Below, piece after piece: positions 12,718 to 23,385 of a DNA stretch of 64,000 bases. The position numbers and the translations under genes were made by a program. Each line of letters opens with the position of its first letter. The first letter of the stretch is position 1. The DNA is from Sphagnum magellanicum (taxonomy: Eukaryota; Streptophyta; Sphagnopsida; Sphagnales; Sphagnaceae), in assembly GCA_021904315.1 (NCBI GenBank), contig CM038918.1, positions 6,153,349-6,217,348 of the forward strand, written 5' to 3'. Below the pieces are notes generated by a model, which saw nothing but the letters and a program-made list of their open reading frames with translations, did not search any database and was not told the origin of the DNA.

Positions 12718-13295
12718 AACCTGTGGCTACGCCACTCCAGCCACCCGTGGCACCTCGCCCGGCCCCCCGCAGCGGTTGCCCTGGCCTGTTTTTTCAAAGA
12801 ACAGGAAGCAGGCGGCTCTTAGGGTCTGAAGCACCGCGGGTAAAAGAGTGCACATGTATAGGGTCTAGGTCAAGGCCCCATAGAAATAATTTAATTTTTA
12901 AAATTAATTAAAAAAAAACAAATTCAGTGTTGGTGAATAAAAGAGTGCATCCTCATTTTAGGACCCTAACGACGGGTTTTCTCTCTAAGGACCTCGTTTC
13001 AGGTCCCCAACGACGGGTTTTCTTTCTGGGAACCTCGTTTCAGGTCCGTCTCGAAGTCTAGATCGGATACTGAGAATCTTGATTCAGGTCCTTTATCGAG
13101 GATTCTGGCCACCTCGGTTCAGGTCCTCGAAGTTGTCAATTGGGTAATAACTGTCACAGAGATCGAAATTCCCAAATCAAGAAATTCCTCAACTTACCCG
13201 ACCCCCCCCCTTTCTACAAAGCACACCACAAGAACGGGCAGTTACTGGAAAATTTTTCTAGGCATTGCCCGGACAAACAGACACCACTGTTGCTT
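12718..13295. mobile_element. GC-rich insert of unknown class
   Basis: Composition changes abruptly: this block is rich in GC and in CpG, unlike the AT-rich DNA on both sides. It seems to interrupt the degenerate array described around it. It contains GC-rich stem-forming text (CTGTTTTTTCAAAGAACAG near 12,788), a repeated AATAAAAGAGTGCA-like word near 12,841 and 12,936, and the five-copy motif array at 12,951-13,140. The 62-codon open stretch at 12,723-12,911 has no known domain and is probably incidental. I could not find terminal inverted repeats or a target duplication, so the element class is open. High CpG suggests a younger insertion than its surroundings. Confidence 0.45.
12951..13140 (+). 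repeat. Five tandem copies of a CCTCGTTTCAGGTCC motif
   Basis: The core CCTCGTTTCAGGTCC, or a close variant, starts at 12,951, 12,992, 13,033, 13,078 and 13,112. The spacings are therefore 41, 41, 45 and 34 bp. Between the first three cores the linker CAACGACGGGTTTTCT is also shared, giving two nearly identical 41-bp units. Later units keep the core but have diverged linkers. It lies inside the GC-rich insert and has no coding signal. Confidence 0.8.
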
Positions 13296-13942
13296 TAATA
13301 TATAAAATTGCTTAACATTGTTGATGAAAATGATTTTTTAAACAAAATTTTTAAAATTATTTTGGTCCCATCATCATATTTTTCCCTATAGTCACATTAT
13401 CCACCTAGGAGGGACATTAGTAAAAAAAAAAGTAAAACATATGAGAGTAAAAATATAGGGTGTAATATATTGGTTATTAGGTAGAAATTATAAGTTAATT
13501 AGTTAAAAATAACGTACATTTTATTCAAATAATCAATTTAATTATAATATAAGGTATGTAATAATTTGAAATAATGAATTATAATTAATATAGGGTGGCT
13601 TTAATATTTATATATAACAAAATTAGATAATAATATGGTGACAAGAAAAAAGATGGACAATTATCGAATACTTGCTTTAAAAATGGTCATTTGATGCATG
13701 TAAATCTTAAACTTTACACGAAATGTCCCCATTAAAATTATTCGTCATTATTAAATGACATTCAAGTTTGGAATATTAATATTTGGACAACAAATGAAGA
13801 TGGATATTAATAAAATTTGAAATCATTCATCTATGGACACATTCATCCATGTAGGTGGATTAAAATCACATTAAGTTTTAAGCTATAAGTTCAAGGCTCC
13901 AAGCTTTACATTCATGCACAAACTGTCTTCCACCATTATAAC

Positions 13943-14089
13943 ACTACACAAAAATGTGGTAAATATGATGACTTTTTGGACTAATTAACATCCATGCAAA
14001 CTAAAAAACCATGAATAGTTAGTTTTTTAGTCATGGACACTAGTTTAGTCCAAAAATTCAAGTCATACTTACCACATTTTGGTGTAATG
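13943..14089. mobile_element. CACTA-like foldback MITE, 147 bp, TAA target duplication
   Basis: The left end is CACTACACAAAAATGTGG and the right end on the other strand is CATTACACCAAAATGTGG. The inverted repeat continues inward for more than 50 bases (GGTAAATATGA against GGTAAGTATGA, TTTTTGGACTAA on both arms) and even the centre folds (ACTAAAAAAC against GTTTTTTAGT). TAA flanks both sides, a 3-bp target duplication. The element has no coding capacity. It resembles the MITE at 9,912-10,065 in size, ends and duplication length but differs in sequence, so the two are probably separate subfamilies. Confidence 0.8.
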
Positions 14090-15703
14090 TAAAGCAGGTG
14101 TAAGAATGAATGGACCAATGGCCAACAAGAAATTACCACTTTAAAAATCTAAAACAAGGCTATTTTTTGTCGGTTAAAGTGGATTACAAGTTTCTCAAAC
14201 ATTTTTTCCATTTAATTTAAAGCCTATTTAAAGGGCATTTTCCTTAACACATGTGCACAAGAATAATCCAAAAACCTTTTTTAAAAAAAATTATGAACTT
14301 ATTATTATTATTTTTTAAAGCTTGTTTAAAAGTTCATAGGCAAAATCTTACAAATGCCATCATGCAAAACTTTTCAAACTTAGGTTTTTTAATATGTTAT
14401 CTAACCAAAATCAAATCCCTAACCAATGCATCATAAATGATTGGACCATTTCAAAGTCCATATAAAAAATTATTATTAAGATTATAGTCCATAATGTTTG
14501 ACTTTGAAAGTCCAAATCTCTTGTGTTTTTCTTGATTATGGAATAAATGGAGAATATACATATTCAAGTTGGTATCTTTAAACTGAATACCTATAGAAAA
14601 AAAATTAAATTTACCTATCAAATATGGTCATTAAAATGACAAGCACTTTGAATTTTTTTTCAAAAAGTTCAAATATTGGTCCACTCATTCTTGCACCCAT
14701 CTTGTAATAAAGTGAATTAGTGTCCAAGACATTTTGGTTTTTAATTAATGAAAATAATTGCCAAAAGTCATGTTCAATTTTAGTGCCTTCCATTAAATGT
14801 TGAAAATTCCTCTCCATTAAATATTTTGGTGGGATTTAATCCAATAGATCAATCAACTTTGGCCAAAGGTACTTGACACAAGCAATTTAAACCTTGATAA
14901 TTATTTTTCAAAACATTTTTGAAATTTCAAAATTCTTTCAACACAAAAATTAATAGACAAATGTTTACAACAAGACAAATATTCAAGCAAAATGGGTGAA
15001 ATTTTAGTAACTATAACCACTAAGGGGTGTGGACACTACTTAAAAGTGTAATTCTAAATCTTTGAAAAATCATAATGGGAATACCATAATTTGAATTATC
15101 AAATTTTGTTTGGATTAGGCTCAATCAATTGCAAAGTTTCAATGATTCAATTTTTGATACAAATTGATGATTAAAATATATAATATAGGAACAAAATATA
15201 ATAAACAAATATTTATATCTTTCACGCAATTGTAAATTAGATATAAAAAATGGAAAAATTGGGATAATATGTTTGTATGTAGAAATTAGATGTAATCAAT
15301 GGAAATTTGATTGAAATAAAATGGATTTAGTTACAATTATGAATAAAAATTTATTTTGTTAGTAATAATTCTATGAAAATTAGAGGGACAATTGATAATA
15401 TAAACATGAGAAAATAAAACCTTAAATGTGCATTACAATTGAAAAGAAAAATTAAGGTAATAATGAATGAAAAATCTTGCGTATGCATATGCAATTGGTA
15501 TTTTTCACATAAAGGAGAACGTTAATGTGTTTAGTGTAAAATATCTAGCAAGAACTAACAAAACCAATTTATGATCTAAACAATGGTGTCAAATTTCAAG
15601 ATGAACAATGGCACTAAGTGCCACATCCTAAAACATTGTGCATTAAATTGAAGATCAACAAGGAAACATATTGTTATGATTATTGAAATAATCAGTTATT
15701 GAT
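14090..15703. other. AT-rich intergenic DNA, no gene seen
   Basis: Only short, low-complexity open stretches are present, such as 14,251-14,436 (plus) and 14,611-14,817 (minus). No RNA gene or transposon motif is recognised. Confidence 0.6.
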
Positions 15704-15979
15704 CAAATAATAGAATGTTAATAATTGACTACCATAAATGTTACTATCCTGCACATTGAGAGGGATGTTAAAAAATGATGATTGCAAAACAAACACAAAT
15801 GTCTTAAATGATTGTATATAATGAAAAGGCAAGGTGGAAACAAAATAATAGAATGTCAATAATTGATTGCCATAAATGTTACCATCTTGCACACTAAGAG
15901 GGATGTTAAAAAATGATAATTGCAAAACAAACACAAATATCTTAAATGATTGTATATAATGAAAAGGCATGGTGGAAAC
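15704..15979 (+). repeat. Tandem duplication, two copies of 138 bp
   Basis: The unit at 15,704-15,841 is repeated at 15,842-15,979 with only a handful of differences. The period is divisible by three, so on the minus strand it leaves a 92-codon open stretch (15,692-15,970) with an internal repeat of 46 residues. That peptide is hydrophobic and of low complexity and is most simply a by-product of the duplication. Confidence 0.9.
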
Positions 15980-18589
15980 AAAAAAATTCCATTACAAATG
16001 TAGGCTTGCAACTATGAGAATGGTTATAAGAACTCCATGAAACTTGCATTTATATAAAGTAATGGATAAGAAACAACACAATGTGATTAAATAAACATTA
16101 TTTTATCATTAGGGGTTTGGGTGTTGTCTTTTCCAACTATCCCACATTTCTTTTGGTTTTGATGATCATGGTTCAATCATCTGTTGATTCACAAGTGGTT
16201 GGAGGACTTTCTTTCTTTTGTGTTGTGGGACCTAGGCATGTTTCCCTAGAATTGCATTAAGTGAATCCAATAATACTATATGAAATGAACCTTCAATTCT
16301 AACACATCATGGATTCAAAATGCAAGAAAGTGTATGTGGGGATTTTGTTTGGAGAATTGAGTGGTGCCTCCCATAGTCCAATACTCATTACTTGACAATG
16401 TAAAAAGACACTAAATTTTTTTGCAATGTTAGAATCATTTCAAAAAAATCAAGTCGTGACATACATGTTCCATGCTATGATGGGTTGTAATATGTGGTAA
16501 ATGGGAAGGGGCCATGGTTTTTTTTTTTTCTTTTTTTTTCAATTTTGTGATGTAACCAAGTGGTTAAAAATTGGGGAAAAAAAAAATGTTGGGAGGGAAT
16601 CCATCATTCTTTTTTCAATTTATTTCAAAATTCTTTCTAAAGGGTGAGGGACCAATATGCAGAGGAGTCTCACAAGGTGGCCTTTGGGTTTAATGCTTTA
16701 AGGTTTTGAAACCATTTTGTGCTCAAGCCTCAAACCTGTAAAAGCCTCTCATGCAAGTGCCCCATGGTTTAGGTCTTTGAGACCACTATGTATTGAAAAA
16801 CATGTAATGACCCTTGTGCGGGTGTGAGGTGCCTTTAGGTTTAGGGTTTAAAGACTACCACCATTGTTTTCCAAGTTGTGTGCATTGGTCCCAGGCACAA
16901 TACCCGTGTTGGGAGGTTATCTGATTTTTTTTATAACGTTTAGTTGCCATTTTTAGAAAAAAAAATGGAAATAAAAAAAGCTTTAATGTTAGTTTTTTTG
17001 AACAGTCCCAAAAAATTGGCAAGTTTTATGGAATAATTGGCAATTGGCAAAAATGGGTATTTGTTTTTATAGAAGGATATTTAATTGGTTCTTAGACTTT
17101 TTGAAAGCTGTGATCGAATATATATATATATAGGAATCGGTTCTCAGATATTTGAAAACTGTGGTTATATATATTTTAGACCAGTTATTTAATTATTTGA
17201 GAATTGCAAGTATATTGAGAATTCCATTTCTTATAATTGCCCAACAACACTAGACCATACTACTAGAACTTGAGCTGTGAATTTTTTTTTTTTTTTTCAT
17301 GTTGTTTTGTGAATTGTTTTGACAATAAGAGTTATCTGTAAAAAACTTGTGAGATTTCCTCAGTGTATTTTTTGATCCATTTTGAAGTGTAACTTTTTAC
17401 TAGAGTTTTTGAATTGTGGGAAGTTCCCTTATCCTATCACTGGTGCTTCTACATTTTGGGAAGTAGGCTACCTTTTTAAAAAAAATAAAAATTTAAAAGC
17501 TAATTATTTCTTTTGTTTAGATCTAGATTTTTTTTTTTCATTATTAATGTTTTTTTCACCGCCAAAACTTTTTTACCTTAAAATGTTTTTACAAAACAAA
17601 ACAAAGAAATACATGTCAACTAATTTATTGAATTTTGTTAAAATGAGGCATATGAAGGTTCATTTGCATGTGATGGAACTTGACAATGACACCAAGAAAA
17701 CAACAAATGCAAAAATGGAGTGAGCTTGAAGATGTCAATGTCGATGCAACAACAAGAAACAGTAAAAAGTGCGCATTAAGAAGTGCAAAGCACCTTGAAG
17801 CTTCTCGTAATCAACATCATCGCTAACCTACAGAAAACAACATAATGATGAACAAAATCAAAAGCAAGAATGATACTACTATATACAATACACAAAAGAG
17901 AAACAAGGAATCATCATGGTGTTACACGTCGCATTATGCACAAAAGAGAAAATGAAACAAAGCCCAACTAAAAACAACACAAACTCAATTGTGACAATGA
18001 ATTTGTTAGGGAAAGATGACTCAATTTTGGGGAGGGTTTAAATGCAAACCCTTCTCCTATATGTAAAGTACTTGGGGGGGGGTGGGGGTCTTACTGGGGC
18101 TAGTACCCAAATTGGCCAAAACTAGAGATGAAATCAAAAGTCAGGATAAAAATAATACACAAGAAAAAAAGAAAAGGGATCCAAACTAATTTTCTCACCT
18201 AAATTGGTCTAGTCCTCACAAGAGTTTTACCCCCCAATTTTAAATTTGCCATACCTATGCATATCACTTGCTGCTATCATTCTTAATTAAATCAAGTCTT
18301 GTCTCAATAAAATCTTACAAATATTTTGAATCAGTACTAGGTTTCAATAAATGTTACTTAATTTTTCTAACTCACATTATGGCTACATTCTAATTGGGGA
18401 TAACACAAGGACTCCAAGGTCAAACTAAGGTTCAAAGAACGGGCTACTTTTAAAGATAACACTATTAAATAATTAATGTGTTATTGAAATTGAGTATTGA
18501 GAATTATGCAACTTCAACAAACTTGTGACTAGTTTTTTATATGGTGAAATAACTAGCCAAAGATCTATGTAGAAGGATGGTTTCGAATT
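15980..18589. other. AT-rich intergenic DNA with homopolymer tracts
   Basis: No gene is recognised. Near 16,540 there is a fragment reading CAATTTTGTGATGTAACC, which matches one arm of the small hairpin family described at other positions. The 113-codon plus-strand open stretch at 17,382-17,723 is dominated by Phe and Lys codons and has no domain signature. The stretch at 16,620-16,930 has somewhat higher GC with CTCACAAGGTGGCC-like text that I cannot assign. Confidence 0.5.
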
Positions 18590-21390
18590 TTTTAAAATAT
18601 ATTTTTTCTAACCAAATTTGGTTAAATCAAGTTATGGATGATCACCACCTCAACTACATTAAAAAAAATTGGAAAGAAAAAAAGAAAAGCATTGGTCCAA
18701 GGGGATCCCTCCCTTCGCCTCCCCCTCCCCCCCCCCCCCCCCCCCCCAAACTTTAAAATATTTGTCACATTTCATTTTTTCAGTATTTTTCTTTTTTTAA
18801 TCCATGTTTCATGAATTGTGATGCTAAAAAAAGAAAATTAGTCAAAACTATGTTGGAAAAAAAAAAAAAAAAATCCAGAATTTTCACAAATTTTTTTGTC
18901 CAAAACAAAATTGCACTCAACAGCCAATTCATCACCTAATAAGGTATTTTTTTAGTACTTTTTTCAAAAATAAAATAAACATTTCAAAAATTGAATTAGG
19001 CTCTACAAACATCTGGAAAATATTTATGGAAAATGAATCAATCTAATATATGATTTAAATGGGTGCAAATGGGATACAACAAGCTAACAAGATTACTATA
19101 AAAAATGGACTATATGTCTTTTTTTACAATTTTTTTTTTTTCATATGAATAAATTTTGGAACAATTGTTTTGCAACTTGTTGTAATAAATGTTATAGTTG
19201 TCCAAGTACATAACACGTTTTTTTCTTTATCATTTTTGAATAAATATGAATTTTTGAAAATGTCTTGAATCCTTGTAAATTCAGTGTTACATTTTTTAAA
19301 ATGATAATAATTTCAAATCATAACCAATTTTTATTTTTTATAGTTTATGTTTTCTTGTATAATAAACTACAACTTTTCTTAATACATCATGTACATTTAA
19401 CCCCATTTATGTGTGGCAATTTTTTTTGATATTTTAAAATTTTGAACCAATTTTGGAAAGTTCTTTGAATTTTTTAAGTTTTACAATTCCACATATTTTA
19501 AGGTTTGAGTGTTTTTTTAATGTGGATAATAGGTCTTTATCCTTCTTTTTTTTTTTCATCAAATGTGTTTTATAATATGAATCATTTTGATAGTCCTTTG
19601 CAAAATTGACTCCTATCTAATGCATTGTTGTTCACTTTTAGAGGTCCTAAATTAAAACTTAAATTTAAAATTTCATCAAATGGATTTTTGGTTTGAAATC
19701 CTTGACATTCATATGAATGAAAAAACAATAACTTGCCATGATTGTTATGGCTTTAAATGACAAAGCCTAAATATTTATCCAATTGTGATTGTTTTTCTTT
19801 GCAGTATGAAGCCCTTTTTGGTTCATTGGATTGTGGCTACACCCAAATGTGTTTTTCATTCGTAAACATATTGATTTAATTATCAACCTACCATCCTAAT
19901 ACTAAGGGAAGTTGTTTGTTTTGTTTTGTCATAATGAGATCACATTCTTTTTTCAATTTTGTGAGGTGTATGCATAGATTTTTTTTTTCAGGGGAAAATT
20001 TATGCATTGTGGCAACAAATTTTTTTTATTGTAAATTTTTCTTAAATGAAAAAATCACCAAAATTTTGAAACCACAAAATTGAAAAAAAATTCAATAAAG
20101 GATTTACCTAAATTTGGTTGTAGATGACAAAAGGAATTAGAAAATTTTACAAATTTTTTTATTTTATATATTTTTGACATGCTAGAACCTATTGTTCAAA
20201 TAAGGCCATTCTAGAAAACAATTTCCTTTAAAATCTAGCAATTTTGGGCCTTTTTTTTTTCCCAAAAAATTATTTTGTAGAAGTTGGGTTAACATTTTTT
20301 TATTGCTAAGTGGCAAATTTTCACAAATAAGAAAACAATGATTGAGATTTTCCAATTTCCAAATCTCAATGCCCCTTATTGCACTTGTGGTACCATTAGA
20401 AAGCCTCCCATGAATATGGATGGCACCAGGGTGGTTTCATAATGTTTTAACCCCTACCTTGCAATAAATTGAATATTGAACTTTTTTGCATTGAAAATTC
20501 AATAAAACCAAAACCAAACATTTCAAAAAGATTAGACCACACTTTTTTGAAAGTGTTTATGTAATTTTAAGACCTAAGGTTCAAGAGATTGAATTTTGAG
20601 TAATCTTTGTCCCTAAAAATTCAGAAAATTTTCAAAAATAAAATAAAAATTGGATTTTAGACTTAGGTTAAAAAGATGTACCTTTCAATATTACCATATG
20701 TGCTTAATAGCAGAGGCCACACTAGTATTTGTCAACAAATGATAATATAGTTTGACATTCATTGCATTTATAAATTAACAAAATAATACCCATTAACAAA
20801 ATAATGCAAAGGGTACCCAATACATACAAAGAATATTGACCTCCCCAAACATGATTGTGATTGTGATTCTAACACATAAATAATCAAAATTCTATAAATA
20901 CATCTTTAAAGAATTGAACTACATAAAGAACTCAATCACAACCCAATTACATATAATCATGCCTCCTTATTGGATATCATTTGCCAATCTAATCTTGTGG
21001 TCATAACTCATAACCATCTTTAGGTCGTTGTCTTGATGATGTGTTTCTTCCAGGCCCATGACATACTTGACTACCTACAAGCAATTTTCAACCTATAAAT
21101 ACCACTTCAAATGTGTAACATGTAAAGAATGTGAATAGAAATAAACATTTCATCCATACACAAAAAACCAAATGTATTTCAATTTGAATGAAAGAATTAC
21201 AAACTTTCAAATAGATCATTCAGTTTTAAATCATCAACTTTTAAAATCAAGAGGCGATCTAGCCCTAGGCAAGGTCCTTGCCGACTACAATTTGAATTCA
21301 ATTTGCCAATTACAACATGAATTACTAAAAAATATTATAGAATTATATGAAAGAGATTAATATCACAATATTACAATAGGTTAGTTGATA
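18590..21390 (+). repeat. Unnamed 2-2.8 kb dispersed repeat, copy A
   Basis: The left 450 bp and the right 900 bp are recognisably the same as 25,570-26,080 and 26,660-27,545, in the same order and orientation. Shared landmarks on the right are AAAAAG(A/G)TGTACCTTTCAATATTAC at 20,670, TCTAATCTTGTGGTC at 20,988 and GTGTAACATGTAAAGAATGTG at 21,113. The middle part (about 19,050-20,460) has no match in copy B, but 19,950-20,360 matches 49,490-49,830. Copy A carries a 21-base C run at 18,727-18,747. No coding capacity or terminal structure was found. The class is unknown. Confidence 0.7.
18605..18662 (+). repeat. CCAAATTTGG hairpin element, copy 1
   Basis: This copy reads AACCAAATTTGGTTAAATC, then TATGGATGATCACC and CAACTACATT. 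It sits at the left end of repeat copy A. The word AACCAAATTTGGTT is itself a perfect palindrome. It matches the copies listed at 25,630, 28,962, 48,370, 49,501, 52,294 and 54,176. Confidence 0.65.
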
Positions 21391-22199
21391 AGATTGTATG
21401 CATATGTTTTAAAAGTTCTAGTGAATCGACATACATGAATCCATACAAAAGAATTAGTTTGTAGAATTGTATAGTAAAAGTACAACTCTATAGACTTCTT
21501 GCAGAATTAAAAAAATGTTAGCATCAAAATACAAAAGGAAACAAGAAAGGGGTTTTTATTTGGAGCATAGTAATTTTTGACAAAGGTGTAAGTGAACAAT
21601 TTTTATCCTTCAGATTTTTATATAATAGTGATCTTCACCATGAAAGCATGGTTGATGAATCTATATGGAAATCATTCCAAATTTTCCAAAGTAACATTTG
21701 CACCTTGTTCATTGAAGTCCTCCAATTTTAGTCAATTTAAGAAATAAATGAGATCATTGTGGATCCAAGTGTGCACAACTAGTTGGATTGCGATTTCGAT
21801 TTTTTGTTTTTCCTGTCTATTATAATTGACAAAGAATGTCCTCATGATATTTTGCTCGCATTATGGATGCACTCAAATTGGGTAGGAAACAAGGATTCCA
21901 AGGTCAAATGGGAGCTCAAAGACATGGTGACTTTAAGGATAACATTAGTAAGTAATAAATGTGTTTGTGGCATTGAAAATTAGCCAATCCTAACGAACTC
22001 ATGCACTTCAAGTGTAATATGTAATGTTTGATGATTTAATTTTTTTCATTAATTTTGTTGCTTTTTGCTTTTTTTTTGCTTTCAAAGAGATCTACTCTTA
22101 GAGCAACTCCACCATCAGCTTGCACATCATTGTACTTGTGACCAATGTGTGACATAATATAAATTTGTAAAAGGTCAACCAAAAAAAGAGAAATCTGGA
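21391..22199. other. AT-rich intergenic DNA, no gene seen
   Basis: A 66-codon plus-strand open stretch at 21,783-21,983 has no domain signature. The sentence-like text at 21,870-21,960 repeats, with changes, text at 18,390-18,480 (GGATTCCAAGGTCAAA followed by GCTCAAAGA), so part of this stretch is another old duplication. Confidence 0.5.
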
Positions 22200-22325
22200 A
22201 TTTTTATTAATACTTGTTGAAATTTTTGAGAATCAAACTCCCAACCAAGTTGTCTTATGTCCCAACCATGGTGATATTACCATTACAGTGGCCTAGTGGG
22301 TTTGGTACTTTGATGTTGAATGTTA
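22200..22325 (-). mobile_element. Possible tRNA-derived SINE fragment
   Basis: On the minus strand the order is ACTAGGCCACTGTAATGG, then CATGGTTGGGACATAAGAC, then GGTTGGGAGTTTGATTCTC. The last block resembles the internal B box of a tRNA promoter (consensus GGTTCGANTCC, here with a C-to-T change), and the first resembles an A box about 60 bases upstream. This arrangement is that of plant SINEs, whose 5' part derives from a tRNA and is copied by a LINE enzyme. It does not fold into a proper tRNA cloverleaf, and no target duplication or 3' tail was defined. Confidence 0.35.
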
Positions 22326-22367
22326 ATATATTTTTTCCTAAAATTCCAACATGACCATTAAGAAAGT

Positions 22368-22405
22368 ATTAAGGTGTACTGTTCACTTGTGAAGTACACC
22401 TTAAT
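22368..22405. repeat. Short inverted repeat with 13-bp perfect arms
   Basis: ATTAAGGTGTACT at 22,368-22,380 is the exact reverse complement of the bases at 22,393-22,405, with a 12-base loop that is itself partly self-complementary. It lies next to the SINE-like fragment. No terminator or gene end is nearby, so a mobile-element relic is the simplest reading. Confidence 0.7.
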
Positions 22406-22721
22406 AATTTCTCAAAAATCTCAATTTTTTTCTCTCATAATTATTTGATGCAGAACTGACTAGGCTACAACAATATTTCAAATACAAAACATAAGGTGCA
22501 ATTTGTGTACTTATTCTCTGATATCTATTGAAATTCTGAAATATCAAATTTAAAACTATACTGAACCTCTTTCTCTTAAATAAATATTTATTTTGACAAA
22601 GAATTGTTAATTGAACTAGTTGTAAGTATGGTATAATATTATGCTTAAAGTATGATATTCATATAATGCTAGTTTGGGATCTACTCTTGTTATCAAAGAG
22701 ATCTACTCTTAGAACAACACT

Positions 22722-22746
22722 CCCCCCCCCCCCCCCCCCCCCCCCC
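22722..22746 (+). repeat. Homopolymer run of 25 C
   Basis: A pure run of 25 C residues preceded by a word (AGAGATCTACTCTTAGA) that also occurs, without the C run, at 22,086. It is one of about ten long C or G runs in the window. Confidence 0.95.
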
Positions 22747-23385
22747 ACAAAGTCATTTAACTAGTTTAAAATCTAGAGAGTACTAATCCAATGTTTGTAA
22801 AAAAATTGCACAATAAAATAATTTACTCTTAATCATGTGGATTATAATGATTGGTTCAGGTTATTGAATTTTATATAGTCTCTCACCTTAAATATATTTT
22901 TGGCTAGGTCGACTAGAACTTAATATACAACCTAGAGAGGGGAAAATATATTGTAACATAATAAAATGATGACTAGAAAATTATAGAATTTAAACCATTT
23001 GTTTGGTCATTTTGATAAATAAAAAAAAATTTAAAAATCTTCAAATGACAGAAATTTGCCAATAGAAAACACAATTGTAGACACTATCTCATTTTTTCAG
23101 GTTTATGGTTGAGGATTGCAAACAATTGTACTCCATGAACAACTGGATGTGAGAAATCTTACTCCTACTACATGTATGCCCAAATATGGGGGTTTTGGGT
23201 GACCTACTCTAATAAGCTTCCCAGAGCTATCCAATTAGGCCAGCAGGATAGTAGAAAGTGGGTCAGAAAGCCCAGAGTTTCATGGAAGAATGTTGAGACC
23301 TTGAAAACAGAAGCAAGCAAGTAAGCAAGCAGGCAAGCTGCAACAACAGTTTTAAGGACATTTGCATGTACTTACAGCTAGCTAC
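22747..23385. other. Intergenic DNA downstream of the F-box gene
   Basis: This is the 3' side of the minus-strand F-box gene. GC content rises from about 23,150 towards the gene, so the first few hundred bases before 23,386 may be 3' UTR. A CAAGCAAGTAAGCAAGCA-type tetranucleotide tract lies at 23,310-23,338. No polyadenylation site can be fixed with confidence. Confidence 0.5.

Noticed and set aside
12723..12911. 62-codon open stretch in the GC-rich insert
   Set aside because: Pro- and Arg-rich because of local GC content; no domain; ends in AT-rich filler.
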